Origin: Sphingopyxis sp.
GTDB lineage: Bacteria > Pseudomonadota > Alphaproteobacteria > Sphingomonadales > Sphingomonadaceae
Length of the DNA stretch: 64,000 nt
Assembly: GCF_016704835.1 (NCBI RefSeq)
Contig: NZ_JADIZJ010000005.1
Coordinates: 1 to 64,000, forward strand
Direction: 5' to 3'
The translations under genes were made by a program, and so were the position numbers. The notes beneath the pieces were generated by a model. It had not been told where the DNA came from. It did no database searches and saw only the letters and a list, made by a program, of their open reading frames with translations. Positions 27,812 to 39,614 of the stretch are shown here, piece after piece (the stretch's first letter is position 1; every line of letters begins with the position of its first letter).

Positions 27812-30800
27812 TTACGCTTCGCCCTCACTCTCCGGACGATCTTCGACCATCACGTCATCGGTCGTGAAGTCTTCGCCCTGGACCTTGCCCAGCGGATCGT
27901 CGCCCATCGCGGCTTCCGGGCCTTGCGCCAGTTCGGCGGCATGCTCGGCGGCGGCGCTCGCCGGCGCGATCAGGTCCACTTGGCTCGCAGCGCGCATCGA
28001 TGCGCGCAGGGCGGCATCTTTGCTCGACGCAGTGACGCGGACGCGGTTCATCGCGGCGCCGGTACCCGCCGGGATCAAGCGGCCGACGATGACGTTTTCT
28101 TTCAGCCCGATCAGCGAGTCGATCTTGCCCTGCACCGAAGCTTCGGTGAGAACGCGCGTCGTCTCCTGGAACGATGCCGCCGAAACGAAGCTGCGCGTTT
28201 GCAGCGACGCCTTGGTGATGCCCAGCAGGACCGGACGGCCCTCCGCAGGCACGCCATTCTTCGGCAGCTTGGCGTTATATTCCATCATCTCCAGATAATC
28301 GAGCTGCTCGCCCGGCAGCAAGGTGGTGTCGCCGCCAGCAGTGATCTCGACCTTCTGCAGCATCTGGCGAACGATCACTTCGATGTGCTTGTCGTTGATC
28401 TTCACGCCCTGCAGTCGGTACACTTCCTGGATTTCGGCGACCAGATATTCAGCCAGCGCCTCGACGCCCATGACGTCGAGGATGTCGTGCGGGTTCGGCG
28501 AACCGCTGATCAAGGCGTCGCCGCGCTTGACCTGATCGCCTTCCTGCACTTCCAGGACCTTCGACTTGGGGATCAGATATTCGATCGGATCGCCTTCTTC
28601 CGGAACGATCGCAATCTTGCGCTTCGCCTTGTAATCCTTGACGAATTCAATGCGACCGCTGATCTTGGCGATAACGCTGTTGTCCTTCGGAATGCGCGCT
28701 TCGAACAGCTCGGCCACCCGCGGCAGACCGCCTGTGATGTCGCGCGTCTTCGATGCTTCGCGGCTGACACGAGCCAGAACGTCGCCCGCCTGCACCGTCT
28801 GACCATCCTCGACCGACAGCATCGTGCCGACCGCGAGCAGATAGCGCGCGGCTTCACCCGATGCATCGTCGAGCAGGGTCAGGCGCGGCTGAAGGTCTTC
28901 CTTCTTGGCGCGGCCCGCCGAACGATATTCGATCACGACGCGCTGGGCGATGCCCGTCGCTTCGTCGACCTGTTCGATCAGGGTCTTGGTATCTTCCAGA
29001 TCCTGATATTTCACGACGCCCTGCTTTTCGGTGATCAGCGGCATGGTGAACGGATCCCATTCGGCAATCCGTTCGCCCTTCTTCACCTTGTCGCCATCCT
29101 TGAACAGGATATGCGCACCATAAGGCAGCTTGTGCGACGCGCGCTCGCGGCCTTCGCTGTCGATCACCGCGACTTCGCCCGAACGCGCCAGCGCCAGACG
29201 GCGGCCACGCTGGTCGACGATCGTCGGCATGTCGCGATATTCGATCGTTCCGTCCGAGATCGACTCGACGTTCGACTGCTCGTTGACCTGCGCCGCGCCA
29301 CCGATGTGGAAGGTACGCATGGTCAGCTGGGTGCCGGGTTCACCGATCGACTGAGCGGCGATAACGCCGACCGCTTCACCGATGTTCACCGGGGTACCGC
29401 GGGCAAGGTCACGGCCATAGCATTTGCCGCAAACGCCCAGCACTGCTTCGCAAACCAGCGGCGAGCGGATCTTGACCGACTGGACTTCGGCATCTTCGAT
29501 GCGCTGCGTCGTCGGTTCGTCGAGCAGGGTGCCGACGGGGGCCAGCACATTGCCGTCCTTGTCGAGCACGTCTTCCAGCGTCGTACGGCCAAGGATGCGT
29601 TCGCCCAGCGAGGCGATCGTCGAACCGCCCTGGATGATTGCCCGCATTTCCATGCCGCGTTCGGTGCCGCAATCTTCCTCGATCACGACGCAATCCTGCG
29701 ACACGTCGACCAGACGGCGGGTCAGATAACCCGAGTTTGCCGTCTTGAGCGCCGTATCAGCCAGACCCTTACGCGCGCCGTGGGTCGAGTTGAAATACTC
29801 GAGAACGGTCAGGCCTTCCTTGAAGTTCGAGATGATCGGCGTTTCGATGATCTCGCCCGAAGGCTTCGCCATCAGGCCGCGCATGCCGGCAAGCTGCTTC
29901 ATCTGCGCCTGCGAACCACGGGCACCCGAGTGCGCCATCATATAGATGGAGTTGATCGGGGCCAGACGGCCGGTTTTCGGATCCCTGGGCTCGGCGCGAA
30001 TTTCGTCCATCATCGCGTTCGCGACCTTGTCGCCGCACTGCGACCAGGCGTCGATCGCCTTGTTGTATTTTTCCTGCTGCGTGATCAGTCCGTCCTGATA
30101 CTGCTGCTCGAAATCCTTCACCAAGGCGCGGGTTTCATCAACCATACCGACCTTCGACGCCGGGATGATCATGTCATCCTTGCCGAACGAGATGCCGGCC
30201 TTGAACGCGTTGCGGAAGCCCAGCGCCATGATGGCGTCAGCGAACAACACGGTCTCTTTCTGCCCGGTGTGACGATAGACCTGATCGATCACGTCACCGA
30301 TTTCCTTCTTGGTCAGAAGGCGATTGACGACGTCGAAGGGCACGGTGTGCGACTTCGGCAGGCACTCGGCGATGAGCATGCGGCCCGGGGTCGTTTCGAA
30401 GCGCTGAAAATATTCATTGCCCTTCTCATCGGTCTGCGGGACGCGGCTGATCACCTTGGTGTGCAGGGTCACGGCACCAATGAACAGCGCCTGATGCACT
30501 TCGGCCATGTCGGCGAGCAGCATGCCCTCGCCGGGCTCGCCTTCGCGCTCCATCGACAGATAATAGAGACCCAGCACCATGTCCTGCGACGGCACGATGA
30601 TCGGCTTGCCGTTCGCGGGCGACAGGATGTTGTTCGTCGACATCATCAGGACGCGCGCTTCCAGCTGGGCTTCCAGCGAGAGCGGTACGTGGACGGCCAT
30701 CTGGTCACCGTCGAAGTCGGCGTTGAACGCGGCGCAGACCAGCGGGTGCAGCTGGATCGCCTTGCCTTCGATCAGCACGGGCTCGAACGCCTGGATGCCC

Positions 30801-32098
30801 AGGCGGTGAAGCGTCGGGGCGCGGTTCAGCAGGACGGGGTGCTCGCGAATGACTTCGTCGAGGATGTCCCAGACTTCCTTGCGTTCCTTTTCGACCCACT
30901 TCTTCGCCTGTTTCAGGGTCATCGACAGACCCTTGGCGTCGAGGCGCGCATAGATGAACGGCTTGAACAGCTCGAGTGCCATCTTCTTCGGCAGGCCGCA
31001 CTGGTGCAGCTTGAGTTCGGGGCCGGTCACGATGACCGAACGACCCGAATAATCGACGCGCTTGCCGAGCAGGTTCTGACGGAAGCGGCCCTGCTTTCCC
31101 TTGAGCATGTCGGACAGCGACTTCAGCGGACGCTTGTTAGCGCCGGTGATCGTGCGGCCGCGGCGGCCGTTGTCGAACAAGGCGTCGACGGCTTCCTGCA
31201 ACATGCGCTTTTCGTTGCGGACAATGATGTCCGGCGCGCGCAGTTCCATCAGACGCTTCAAACGGTTGTTACGGTTGATGACGCGGCGATAGAGGTCGTT
31301 CAGATCGGACGTTGCGAAGCGGCCGCCGTCGAGCGGCACCAGCGGGCGCAGTTCGGGCGGGATCACGGGGACGACTTCCAGGATCATCCACTCGGGGCGG
31401 TTGCCCGAATCGATGAAGCTTTCGACGACCTTCAGCCGCTTGATGATCTTCTTGGGCTTCAGCTCCGACGTGGTCGTCGCGAGGTCCTCCATCAGATCGG
31501 CGCGTTCCTGCTCCAGATCGAGATTCTCGAGCAGGACGCGGATCGCTTCGGCGCCGATACCGGCCGAGAAGGCGTCTTCGCCATATTCGTCCTGCGCGTC
31601 GAGGAGCTCGTCTTCGGTCAGCAGCTGGAATTTCTCGAGCGGGGTCAGTCCGGGTTCAAGAACGATATAGGCTTCGAAATAGAGGACGCGCTCGAGCTGC
31701 TTGAGCTGCATGTCGAGCAGCAGGCCGATGCGCGACGGCAGCGACTTCAGGAACCAGATGTGCGCGACCGGCGCGGCGAGCTCGATATGGCCCATCCGCT
31801 CGCGGCGAACCTTGGTCACCGTGACTTCGACACCGCATTTTTCGCAGACGATGCCCTTGTATTTCATGCGCTTATACTTGCCGCACAGGCATTCATAATC
31901 CTTGATCGGACCAAAGATGCGTGCGCAGAACAGGCCGTCACGCTCGGGCTTGAACGTGCGGTAGTTGATGGTCTCGGGCTTCTTGATCTCGCCGAACGAC
32001 CATGAGCGGATACGGTCCGGGCTCGCGATGCCAATCTTGATCATGTCAAAGGTTTCGGGCTTGGCGACCGGGTTCATGAAGTTGGTAAGCTGGTTCAT
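27812..32098 (-). CDS. rpoC: DNA-directed RNA polymerase subunit beta'
   Basis: The catalytic beta' subunit of RNA polymerase (1,428 residues). The N-terminal zinc ribbon is [20 protein letters not shown] (about 70-90). The bridge and active centre include the invariant NADFDGDQM with three magnesium-binding Asp (about 464), [15 protein letters not shown], and the trigger-loop region [20 protein letters not shown] (about 905-925). The C-terminus is acidic (DRPESEGEA). Length is normal for alphaproteobacteria. It follows rpoB on the same strand after 55 bases holding a hairpin, and is followed by a strong terminator. Confidence 0.99.
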   Translation of the reverse strand: MNQLTNFMNPVAKPETFDMIKIGIASPDRIRSWSFGEIKKPETINYRTFKPERDGLFCARIFGPIKDYECLCGKYKRMKYKGIVCEKCGVEVTVTKVRRERMGHIELAAPVAHIWFLKSLPSRIGLLLDMQLKQLERVLYFEAYIVLEPGLTPLEKFQLLTEDELLDAQDEYGEDAFSAGIGAEAIRVLLENLDLEQERADLMEDLATTTSELKPKKIIKRLKVVESFIDSGNRPEWMILEVVPVIPPELRPLVPLDGGRFATSDLNDLYRRVINRNNRLKRLMELRAPDIIVRNEKRMLQEAVDALFDNGRRGRTITGANKRPLKSLSDMLKGKQGRFRQNLLGKRVDYSGRSVIVTGPELKLHQCGLPKKMALELFKPFIYARLDAKGLSMTLKQAKKWVEKERKEVWDILDEVIREHPVLLNRAPTLHRLGIQAFEPVLIEGKAIQLHPLVCAAFNADFDGDQMAVHVPLSLEAQLEARVLMMSTNNILSPANGKPIIVPSQDMVLGLYYLSMEREGEPGEGMLLADMAEVHQALFIGAVTLHTKVISRVPQTDEKGNEYFQRFETTPGRMLIAECLPKSHTVPFDVVNRLLTKKEIGDVIDQVYRHTGQKETVLFADAIMALGFRNAFKAGISFGKDDMIIPASKVGMVDETRALVKDFEQQYQDGLITQQEKYNKAIDAWSQCGDKVANAMMDEIRAEPRDPKTGRLAPINSIYMMAHSGARGSQAQMKQLAGMRGLMAKPSGEIIETPIISNFKEGLTVLEYFNSTHGARKGLADTALKTANSGYLTRRLVDVSQDCVVIEEDCGTERGMEMRAIIQGGSTIASLGERILGRTTLEDVLDKDGNVLAPVGTLLDEPTTQRIEDAEVQSVKIRSPLVCEAVLGVCGKCYGRDLARGTPVNIGEAVGVIAAQSIGEPGTQLTMRTFHIGGAAQVNEQSNVESISDGTIEYRDMPTIVDQRGRRLALARSGEVAVIDSEGRERASHKLPYGAHILFKDGDKVKKGERIAEWDPFTMPLITEKQGVVKYQDLEDTKTLIEQVDEATGIAQRVVIEYRSAGRAKKEDLQPRLTLLDDASGEAARYLLAVGTMLSVEDGQTVQAGDVLARVSREASKTRDITGGLPRVAELFEARIPKDNSVIAKISGRIEFVKDYKAKRKIAIVPEEGDPIEYLIPKSKVLEVQEGDQVKRGDALISGSPNPHDILDVMGVEALAEYLVAEIQEVYRLQGVKINDKHIEVIVRQMLQKVEITAGGDTTLLPGEQLDYLEMMEYNAKLPKNGVPAEGRPVLLGITKASLQTRSFVSAASFQETTRVLTEASVQGKIDSLIGLKENVIVGRLIPAGTGAAMNRVRVTASSKDAALRASMRAASQVDLIAPASAAAEHAAELAQGPEAAMGDDPLGKVQGEDFTTDDVMVEDRPESEGEA

Positions 32099-32113
32099 AA
32101 TTTAGCTCCGCTG

Positions 32114-32138
32114 CCCCTCTCGCGCGCGGCGAGAGGGG
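32114..32138 (-). repeat. hairpin in the rpoB-rpoC spacer
   Basis: CCCCTCTCGC pairs with GCGAGAGGGG around GCGCG, a 10-base stem without a T tract, 15 bases downstream of rpoB. It is too weak for termination and could protect or process the operon RNA. Confidence 0.5.
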
Positions 32139-32153
32139 TGAGGCAATATCTGT

Positions 32154-35100
32154 TTACTCGGCGGCTTCGGGAAGCGCGTCGGGCCGTTCGTCGGGATCCT
32201 GATCCGCATGGGATGACAGTTCGACGTTGAGGCCCAGCGAGCGCATTTCCTTGACGAGCACGTTGAAGCTTTCGGGAATGCCGGCCTCGAAGGTGTCGTC
32301 GCCCTTGACGATCGCTTCGTAAACCTTGGTGCGGCCGATCACGTCATCGGACTTCACCGTCAGCATTTCCTGGAGCGTATATGCCGCGCCATAGGCCTGG
32401 AGCGCCCAGACCTCCATTTCCCCGAAGCGCTGGCCACCGAACTGCGCCTTACCGCCCAGCGGCTGCTGGGTGACGAGGCTGTAGGGGCCGATCGAACGCG
32501 CGTGGATCTTGTCGTCGACCAAGTGATGCAGCTTCAACATGTAGATGATGCCCACGGTTACCTTGCGGTCGAAACGATCGCCGGTGCGGCCGTCGTACAG
32601 GTCCGACTGACCCGATTCATCCAGACCCGCGAGGGTCAGCATGTTGGTCACATCGGCTTCCTTGGCGCCATCGAACACCGGGGTCGCGAACGGCACGCCA
32701 ACCCGCAGATTTTCGGCCATTTCGACGATGTTATCGGCATCGCGCGACTTGATGTCGTCGGCATATTCGGCGCCGTAGACATGCTGCAGCGCGTCGCGGA
32801 CGGCTTCAGGCATCTGGCCGCTGGTCACATCCGGATTGGCATCGCGCCATTCGTCGAGCGCCTGCGTCACCTTTTGCCCCAGCCCGCGCGAAGCCCAACC
32901 AAGGTGGGTTTCGAGGATCTGCCCGACGTTCATGCGCGACGGCACGCCGAGTGGGTTCAGCACGATATCGACGTGGGTACCATCCTCCAGGAACGGCATG
33001 TCCTCGACGGGCAGCATGCGCGAAATGACGCCCTTGTTGCCGTGACGCCCGGCCATTTTGTCGCCCGGCTGCAGCTTGCGCTTCACCGCGACGAATACCT
33101 TGACCATCTTGAGCACGCCCGGGGCGAGTTCGTCGCCGCGCTGCAGCTTTTCGACGCGATCTTCATACTTCGCGTTGATGCGCTTGATCGCGTCGTCATA
33201 CTGCGCCTTGATCGCTTCCAAAGCGGTCTGGCTGTTGTCCTCGACAACCGCCAGCTTCCACCAGTCGCCGCGGTCGAGTTCGGTCAACATCTCTTCGGTG
33301 ACGACATCACCCTTCTTAAGGCCCTTCGGCACCGCGCTGGTCGCTTGACCGATCAGCAGGTCCTTCAGGCTCGAGAAGGTCGCGCGGTTGAGGATCGCGC
33401 GCTCATCGTCGGCGTCCTGCTTCAGACGCTCGATTTCTTCGCGTTCGATCGCAATCGCGCGCTCGTCCTTGTCGATCCCGTGGCGGTTGAAAACGCGGAC
33501 TTCGACGACGGTGCCCGAAACGCCCGGCGGCAGGCGAAGCGAGGTGTCGCGCACGTCGCTGGCCTTTTCGCCAAAGATCGCGCGCAGCAGCTTTTCTTCC
33601 GGCGTCATCGGCGATTCACCCTTGGGGGTGATCTTGCCGGCGAGAATGTCGCCCGGGCCGACTTCGGCGCCGATATAGACAATGCCCGCTTCGTCGAGGT
33701 TGCGAAGCGCTTCCTCGCCGACGTTCGGGATGTCGCGGGTGATGTCTTCTGGCCCCAGGCGCGTGTCGCGCGCAGTGACTTCGAATTCCTCGATATGGAT
33801 CGAGGTGAAGACGTCGTCCTTAACGATGCGTTCGCTGATGAGGATACTGTCCTCATAGTTATAGCCGTTCCACGGCATGAACGCGACGAGCACATTCTTG
33901 CCCAGCGCCAGCTCGCCCAGCTCGGTCGACGGACCGTCGGCGATGATGTCGCCGGTGCGGACAATCTCGCCCACCTTCACCAGCGGACGCTGGTTGATGC
34001 AGGTGTTCTGGTTCGAACGCTGGAACTTCTGGAGGCGATAGATGTCGACGCCCGATTTGCCGGGCTCGACCATGTCGGTCGCACGGATGACGATACGCGT
34101 CGCATCGACCTGGTCGATCACGCCGCCGCGGCGCGCCGCGATGGCGGCGCCCGAGTCACGCGCCACGGTTTCTTCCATGCCGGTACCAACAACCGGAGCC
34201 TCTGCACGAAGCAACGGCACAGCTTGACGCTGCATGTTCGAACCCATCAGCGCGCGGTTGGCGTCATCGTTTTCCAGGAACGGGATCAGCGATGCCGCGA
34301 CCGAAACCAGCTGCTTGGGCGACACGTCCATCAACGTGATCTGCTCGCGCGGCGCCATCAGGAATTCACCCGCTTCGCGCGCCGAGATCAGCTCGTCGAT
34401 AAAGCTGCCATCGGGGTTGAGGTCGGCGTTCGCCTGCGCAACCGTGTGCTTCTGCTCTTCCATCGCCGACAGATAGACGACGTCGCTCGTGACCTTGCCG
34501 TCGATGATCTTGCGGTACGGGGTTTCGATAAAGCCATATTTGTTCACCCGCGCAAAAGTGGCGAGCGAGTTGATCAGACCGATGTTCGGGCCTTCCGGCG
34601 TTTCAATCGGGCAGATACGGCCATAGTGGGTCGGGTGAACGTCGCGGACTTCAAAGCCCGCGCGCTCGCGCGTCAGACCGCCCGGCCCAAGCGCCGACAC
34701 GCGGCGCTTGTGGGTGACTTCCGACAGCGGGTTGGTCTGATCCATGAACTGCGACAGCTGCGACGAGCCAAAGAATTCGCGAACCGCGGCGACCGCGGGC
34801 TTGGCGTTGATCAGATCGTTCGGCATCACGGTCGACACATCGACCGAGCTCATGCGCTCCTTCACCGCGCGCTCCATGCGGAGCAGGCCGACGCGATACT
34901 GGTTCTCGAGCAATTCGCCGACCGAGCGGACACGGCGGTTACCGAGGTTATCGATATCGTCGATTTCGCCCTTGCCGTCCTTCAGGTTCACCAGCTCCTT
35001 GACGACGGCGAGGATGTCGTCGCTGCGCAGCGTGGTGACCGTGTCCTCGGCATCGAGGCCAAGGCGCATGTTGAGCTTGACGCGGCCGACCGCCGACAGG

Positions 35101-36332
35101 TCGTAGCGCTCGGGGTCAAAGAACAGGCCGCCGAACAACGCTTCCGCGGTTTCGCGCGTCGGCGGTTCGCCGGGGCGCATGACGCGGTAGATGTCGGAGA
35201 GTGCCTGATCGCGATCCTCGGCCTTGTCGGCCTTCAGCGTGTTGCGGATCCACGGACCGGTGTTGTTGTGGTCGATGTCGAGCAGCACGAGCTTGTCGAT
35301 GCCCGCCGCGTCGATCTTCTCGAGATTCTCGGCCGACACTTCGTCACCGGCTTCAATGTAAATCTCACCGGTCGCATCATTGACCAGATCATAAGCCGAA
35401 TAACGGCCAAAGATTTCCTCGGTCGGGATCAGCAGCGTGTCGAGACCGTCCTTGGCGGCCTTGTTGGCCAGGCGCGGGCTGATCTTATGACCCGCCGCGA
35501 ACACGACTTCGCCGGTCTTGGCGTCGACGACGTCGAACGCCGGCTTCGACCCGCGCCAGTTTTCGACCATGAACGGCACGCGCCAGCCGTTGGCGGCGCG
35601 CTCGAAGATCAGGCGATCATAGAAATGGTTGAGGATTTCCTCGCCCGACATGCCCAGCGCGTAGAGCAGGCTGGTGACCGGCAGCTTGCGCTTGCGGTCG
35701 ATGCGGACGTTGACGATGTCCTTGGCGTCGAATTCGAAATCGAGCCACGAACCGCGGTACGGAATGACGCGCGCGGCAAACAGGAACTTGCCCGACGAGT
35801 GGGTCTTGCCGCGGTCATGATCGAACAGCACACCCGGCGAACGGTGCATCTGCGACACGATGACGCGCTCGGTGCCATTGACAAAGAAGGTGCCGTTGCC
35901 CGTCATCAGGGGCATGTCGCCCATGTAAACGTCCTGCTCCTTGATATCCAGGACCGAACGGGTGTCGGTTTCGCTGTCGACTTCAAAGACGATCAGGCGC
36001 AGCGTGACCTTCATCGGCGCTGCATAGGTGATGCCGCGCTGGCGGCACTCGTCGACGTCGTACTTTGGCGCTTCGAGTTCGTAATGCACGAAGTCGAGCT
36101 CGGCGGTGCCGGCGAAATCGCGGATCGGGAACACGCTGCGCAGCGTCTTTTCCAGCCCCGAAACATAACCGACCGACGGGTCGGACCGCAGGAACTGTTC
36201 ATAGGATTCGCGCTGCACCTCGATGAGGTTGGGCATCTCCACCGCTTCGTGGATGTTGCCAAACAGCTTGCGGATTCGCTTGCTCGCGGTTGCTTCGAGG
36301 GCCTTGCCCACCGACTTCGCCTTGGTCGCCAT
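32154..36332 (-). CDS. rpoB: DNA-directed RNA polymerase subunit beta
   Basis: The beta subunit of RNA polymerase (1,392 residues), which with beta' forms the catalytic core. Recognisable blocks include the rifampicin-binding region [20 protein letters not shown] and [20 protein letters not shown] (about 515-555), followed by [20 protein letters not shown]. Near the C-terminus are [21 protein letters not shown] and [19 protein letters not shown]. No resistance-type substitution is obvious in the QFMDQ-HKRR region. The ATG at 36332 fixes an N-terminus [14 protein letters not shown]. It is not preceded by rplJ-rplL, which is the usual bacterial order. Confidence 0.99.
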   Translation of the reverse strand: MATKAKSVGKALEATASKRIRKLFGNIHEAVEMPNLIEVQRESYEQFLRSDPSVGYVSGLEKTLRSVFPIRDFAGTAELDFVHYELEAPKYDVDECRQRGITYAAPMKVTLRLIVFEVDSETDTRSVLDIKEQDVYMGDMPLMTGNGTFFVNGTERVIVSQMHRSPGVLFDHDRGKTHSSGKFLFAARVIPYRGSWLDFEFDAKDIVNVRIDRKRKLPVTSLLYALGMSGEEILNHFYDRLIFERAANGWRVPFMVENWRGSKPAFDVVDAKTGEVVFAAGHKISPRLANKAAKDGLDTLLIPTEEIFGRYSAYDLVNDATGEIYIEAGDEVSAENLEKIDAAGIDKLVLLDIDHNNTGPWIRNTLKADKAEDRDQALSDIYRVMRPGEPPTRETAEALFGGLFFDPERYDLSAVGRVKLNMRLGLDAEDTVTTLRSDDILAVVKELVNLKDGKGEIDDIDNLGNRRVRSVGELLENQYRVGLLRMERAVKERMSSVDVSTVMPNDLINAKPAVAAVREFFGSSQLSQFMDQTNPLSEVTHKRRVSALGPGGLTRERAGFEVRDVHPTHYGRICPIETPEGPNIGLINSLATFARVNKYGFIETPYRKIIDGKVTSDVVYLSAMEEQKHTVAQANADLNPDGSFIDELISAREAGEFLMAPREQITLMDVSPKQLVSVAASLIPFLENDDANRALMGSNMQRQAVPLLRAEAPVVGTGMEETVARDSGAAIAARRGGVIDQVDATRIVIRATDMVEPGKSGVDIYRLQKFQRSNQNTCINQRPLVKVGEIVRTGDIIADGPSTELGELALGKNVLVAFMPWNGYNYEDSILISERIVKDDVFTSIHIEEFEVTARDTRLGPEDITRDIPNVGEEALRNLDEAGIVYIGAEVGPGDILAGKITPKGESPMTPEEKLLRAIFGEKASDVRDTSLRLPPGVSGTVVEVRVFNRHGIDKDERAIAIEREEIERLKQDADDERAILNRATFSSLKDLLIGQATSAVPKGLKKGDVVTEEMLTELDRGDWWKLAVVEDNSQTALEAIKAQYDDAIKRINAKYEDRVEKLQRGDELAPGVLKMVKVFVAVKRKLQPGDKMAGRHGNKGVISRMLPVEDMPFLEDGTHVDIVLNPLGVPSRMNVGQILETHLGWASRGLGQKVTQALDEWRDANPDVTSGQMPEAVRDALQHVYGAEYADDIKSRDADNIVEMAENLRVGVPFATPVFDGAKEADVTNMLTLAGLDESGQSDLYDGRTGDRFDRKVTVGIIYMLKLHHLVDDKIHARSIGPYSLVTQQPLGGKAQFGGQRFGEMEVWALQAYGAAYTLQEMLTVKSDDVIGRTKVYEAIVKGDDTFEAGIPESFNVLVKEMRSLGLNVELSSHADQDPDERPDALPEAAE

Positions 36333-36382
36333 AAGTGATTGTCTCGCCTGTCAAAAATCCAAATCGCGGGCGCTCCGACGCG

Positions 36383-36420
36383 AAAAAAGCCGCAGGCAAC
36401 CGTTGCCGGTTTACCGCAGC
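36383..36420 (-). terminator. terminator-like hairpin (attenuator candidate) in the rpoB leader
   Basis: On the minus strand GCTGCGGTAAACCG pairs with CGGTTGCCTGCGGC around a short loop, with two wobble pairs and a small internal loop, and is followed by TTTTTT. It sits 50 bases before the rpoB start and about 85 bases downstream of the predicted transcription start, so it could set the fraction of transcripts that reach rpoB. Confidence 0.7.
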
Positions 36421-36509
36421 TTTCCAACGCCTGTCGAAATCCCCGCCGACCTATCCGTACAATCCGCTGCGCAAGGCGGACTCTATCTCGAACGATGGGG
36501 TGTGACGGC

Positions 36510-36538
36510 GATATAGGTTTGAGCGAGCGAAGTGTCAA
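36510..36538 (-). promoter_or_regulatory. rpoB promoter, sigma-70 type
   Basis: On the minus strand TTGACA (36538-36533), a 17-base spacer and TATATC (36515-36510) form a near-consensus promoter. Transcription would start near 36503, giving a leader of about 170 bases to rpoB. It lies just beyond the end of the Hsp70-like gene, so rpoBC appears to have its own promoter. Confidence 0.8.
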
Positions 36539-36650
36539 CGGGCCGATCGGGCGGGGGGGGGCGATTGCGCTGCGCCGATTTGCGGCGCGCAAGAGGGATC
36601 CCTCCCTTTTGGGGAGGCGAAAGAAGATAGCCACAGGCGCCGTCTCCCAA

Positions 36651-37952
36651 TCAAGCCGCCCATTCGCCCGGATCGTCTTCCTCGCCAATCAGCGCCAGCC
36701 CGTGCGCGATCGACGTCAACTCGCCCCCGGTCGCGATCCGCTCAACCCCAAACCGCCGCTCGAACAGTGCCCCGATCGCCGGGATCAGCGACGATCCGCC
36801 GGTCAGGAACACCCGGTCAATCGCCTCCGGCGCCACCCCTGCGCGCGCCAACGCCGCATCCATCGCCGCCTCGATCCGCCGCAAATCATCGGCAATCCAC
36901 GCCTCGAAATCGGCGCGGCGCACGGTCGCCTCGATCTCGACCCCGTCGCCGGAGAAGCGAAACGCGGCTTGGCTTTCGCTCGACAGCGCACGCTTCAGCC
37001 GCCCCACCGCATCATATAGCGGAAAACCCTGCTCATGCTCGATGAGCGCGATCATCCGCCCGATCGGTTCGGGATCGACCGCGTCGCGCTGCAACCGCGC
37101 CAGTTCGCTCAGCGTCCGCCGGTTGCGCATCAGCGCCAGCCGCGACCAGTCGGCAAAATCGCGGAAATGCCCACCCGGAATCTCGAGCAGCTTGTCGAAC
37201 GAACGATACAAGCCCCCCTTGCCGAGCAGCGGCAGCACCAGCCGGTCGATAATCCGGTAATCGAAGCGGTCGCCCGCGATCCCGATCCCCGACGACGCCA
37301 GCGGCACGCAGCGCCGCGGCGCCCCCGGCGCGGCCACCCGCACGATCGAAAAGTCGGTCGTTCCGCCGCCGAAATCGGCGACGAGGATCGTCGCGGGCTC
37401 GGTCAGCCGCGCGGCATAGCTGTGCGCCGCGCCGAGCGGCTCGTGGACATAAATGATCTCGGTGCCAAAGGCTTCGAGCATCGCATCATAGCGCTGCCGC
37501 GCCAGCGCCGCATCGGGGCGCGCCCCGGCATATTCGACCGGCCGCCCGACGATCACACGCTGCGGCAGCGTATCGAGCCGCCCCCCGGCATGCGCGACCA
37601 GCCGCTGCAGGAAAAGTCTTCCCATATCCTCGAATCGGTACGGCTTGTTAAAAATCAGCGCGCGCTCGAACGAGGCGCTCGCCGCGACGCTCTTGAACGA
37701 CTGAACGAAGCGGCTGTCGAGCGGCGACTGGAGATATTCGGCGATCGCCCATGGCCCCGCCTCGTGCGCAATCCCCTGCCACGCTCGCTCCTCTTCCCAG
37801 AAGCACAGCGCCGAACGAAACACCGCTCCCGTCGCATCGTCCCCGGCAAACTCGACCAGCTCAGATCCGCCCTGCCCGTCGGTGAGCGCAACCACCGTAT
37901 TGGTCGTCCCGAAATCGAGCCCAAGCGCGCGCGCCGTTGCATGGCTGGTCAT
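36651..37952 (-). CDS. Hsp70-family ATPase, YegD-like
   Basis: A protein of 433 residues with an actin-like ATPase fold of the Hsp70 superfamily: ALGLDFGTTNTVVAL (about 9-23) for phosphate 1, ILVADFGGGTTDFSIVRV (about 190-207) for phosphate 2 and RVFLTGGSSLIPAIG (about 385-399) for adenosine binding. It lacks the substrate-binding and lid domains of DnaK, matching the shorter YegD type of unknown client. The ATG at 37952 follows AGGAG. It lies between ppx and rpoB on the same strand without a tight link to either. Confidence 0.88.
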   Translation of the reverse strand: MTSHATARALGLDFGTTNTVVALTDGQGGSELVEFAGDDATGAVFRSALCFWEEERAWQGIAHEAGPWAIAEYLQSPLDSRFVQSFKSVAASASFERALIFNKPYRFEDMGRLFLQRLVAHAGGRLDTLPQRVIVGRPVEYAGARPDAALARQRYDAMLEAFGTEIIYVHEPLGAAHSYAARLTEPATILVADFGGGTTDFSIVRVAAPGAPRRCVPLASSGIGIAGDRFDYRIIDRLVLPLLGKGGLYRSFDKLLEIPGGHFRDFADWSRLALMRNRRTLSELARLQRDAVDPEPIGRMIALIEHEQGFPLYDAVGRLKRALSSESQAAFRFSGDGVEIEATVRRADFEAWIADDLRRIEAAMDAALARAGVAPEAIDRVFLTGGSSLIPAIGALFERRFGVERIATGGELTSIAHGLALIGEEDDPGEWAA

Positions 37953-38117
37953 GGCGTGCTCCTGTGGATCGGCGGGGGCGGCGCCTATTGCACGCGGCGG
38001 AGCGGTGAGCAAGGCGGTGCGGCACGACGCGCCGGACTATTATGTCGGTTGCCGGGTGGGAGGTCGCGGCCTTCCAACCGCCCCATTCGCACGAAGTCCG
38101 GCATTGGCGATGCAGCG

Positions 38118-39614
38118 CTACAGCAGCACCATCTCCGGCTTCGTATCCAGCGCCTGCGCCAGCGAGCGCAGGCGGCGCTCGACCGATTCCCCCGCCAGAT
38201 GATGCCAGCCGCGGTCGAGGCTGAGCCGCAGCTTTCCGTCGACCAGCGCGATATGGCTGGCCTTCAGCGGCGCCTCGACCCCGCCGGTCAGACGTTGCGC
38301 GAGCCGGATCGCCAGTCCCCATTGCCGCGCCCGCGCGAGGCGTTCGGGCGCCACCAGCGGACCCATGTCGGGAAAATCGCTGTCGGCGCCGCCAAACCCG
38401 GCGTGGAGAGCGCGCGCCAGCAGGATACGCCCCGGAATGTCGATGCCGCGCCAATTGCCGTGCAATCCGATCTCGGTGCCGCGTTCGGCGCGGAAATCGG
38501 GGTTGGCCGACCATGCGACGTCGCTCAGCAGGCTGGCAGCGAGGAGCACTCGGTTGTCGGCAGGAGCTTCGCCGGCAAATAGTGGCGCGATCCATTCGGT
38601 GATCGCCCGGCCGTGCGGCGCAAAACGCGCGAGGCGGCGCCCTTCGAATTCGGCGGCGACGATCAACGGATCCTGCGCGCGCGTTTCGGCATCGAGCGCC
38701 TGGTATAGCAAGCCTTCGCGCAGCCCCGACGACGATACGGTCATTTCGGGGACATCGAGGATGTTGACCAACGCCGCGAGCAACGCCGCCGCATCGGGCA
38801 AGGCCGCAGCGCGGTTCGATGCCATGCCGGGGATCGCCCTTAATTCTTCGAACGTCAGCCGGTTGGTGGCACGAACGAGACGCCGCAATGCGCTGCGCGG
38901 CAGGCAGTGCTGGTCGAGCACCGCGAGCGGATCGTGCGTCAGTTCGAGATCGAGACGCGACAGCGCGCGCCACGAACCGCCGACCAGATAGAGCGGCAAT
39001 CCGGTCATCCCGTCGGGCCATCCCGCCGTCCGCAGCATCTTGCGGACCGCGCGTTCGAAATTCTGCTGCCCCTCTTTGCGCAGCGCCGGCAGGCGCAGCA
39101 CGCCAAGGGGGAAAGACGCGCGGCGTCCGACCCGGCCATCGACCACCTCGGCAAGCTCGAGGCTGCCGCCACCCAGATCGACCGCTACCCCATGCGCGTC
39201 GGGGATTGCCGACAGCACGCCATAACCCGCGGCTTCAGCCTCTTCCTCACCCGAAAGTAGCCGAATCTTGAGACCTGCCTTGGCCGCGGCGGCGATAAAT
39301 TCTGGGCCGTTGTCGGCGTCGCGTACGGCTGCGGTCGCGACGCATTGGAGGTTTTTGACCTCCATATGCTTGGCGAGCAGCGCATAGCGCCTCAGCGCAG
39401 TGAGGCCGCGCGCAGCATCCTCGTCGGCGATACGGCCGTCGATCGCGAGGCCGCGGCCAAGGCCCGCCGCGACCTTTTCGTTAAAGATCACCGCTGGCGC
39501 CCGCGCCGGTCCTTCATAGACGACGAGGCGCACCGAGTTCGACCCGATGTCGATGACCGCTGAACGGTGGATCGCCTGTTTTGAGGTTCGCAACAGTCCC
39601 AAAGTGTCAATCAT
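38118..39614 (-). CDS. ppx: exopolyphosphatase, Ppx/GppA family
   Basis: A protein of 498 residues that hydrolyses polyphosphate or pppGpp. The actin-like fold is shown by AVIDIGSNSVRLVVYEG near the N-terminus, YALLAKHMEVKNLQCVATAAVRDADN, GEEEAEAAGYGVLSAIPD and VAVDLGGGSLELAEVVDG. The C-terminal about 190 residues are helical and include VLLAASLLSDVAW, perhaps a degenerate HD-type domain as in Ppx proteins. The ATG at 39614 overlaps the ppk stop by eight bases, so polyphosphate making and breaking enzymes are cotranslated. The longer start at 39644 lies inside ppk. Confidence 0.93.
   Translation of the reverse strand: MIDTLGLLRTSKQAIHRSAVIDIGSNSVRLVVYEGPARAPAVIFNEKVAAGLGRGLAIDGRIADEDAARGLTALRRYALLAKHMEVKNLQCVATAAVRDADNGPEFIAAAAKAGLKIRLLSGEEEAEAAGYGVLSAIPDAHGVAVDLGGGSLELAEVVDGRVGRRASFPLGVLRLPALRKEGQQNFERAVRKMLRTAGWPDGMTGLPLYLVGGSWRALSRLDLELTHDPLAVLDQHCLPRSALRRLVRATNRLTFEELRAIPGMASNRAAALPDAAALLAALVNILDVPEMTVSSSGLREGLLYQALDAETRAQDPLIVAAEFEGRRLARFAPHGRAITEWIAPLFAGEAPADNRVLLAASLLSDVAWSANPDFRAERGTEIGLHGNWRGIDIPGRILLARALHAGFGGADSDFPDMGPLVAPERLARARQWGLAIRLAQRLTGGVEAPLKASHIALVDGKLRLSLDRGWHHLAGESVERRLRSLAQALDTKPEMVLL

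Noticed and set aside
27794..36338. Plus-strand open frames of about 1,400 and 1,280 codons opposite rpoC and rpoB
   Set aside because: They mirror the GC-biased third positions of rpoB and rpoC on the other strand, show no domain or start signal, and are composed of repetitive charged residues. Shadows, not genes.
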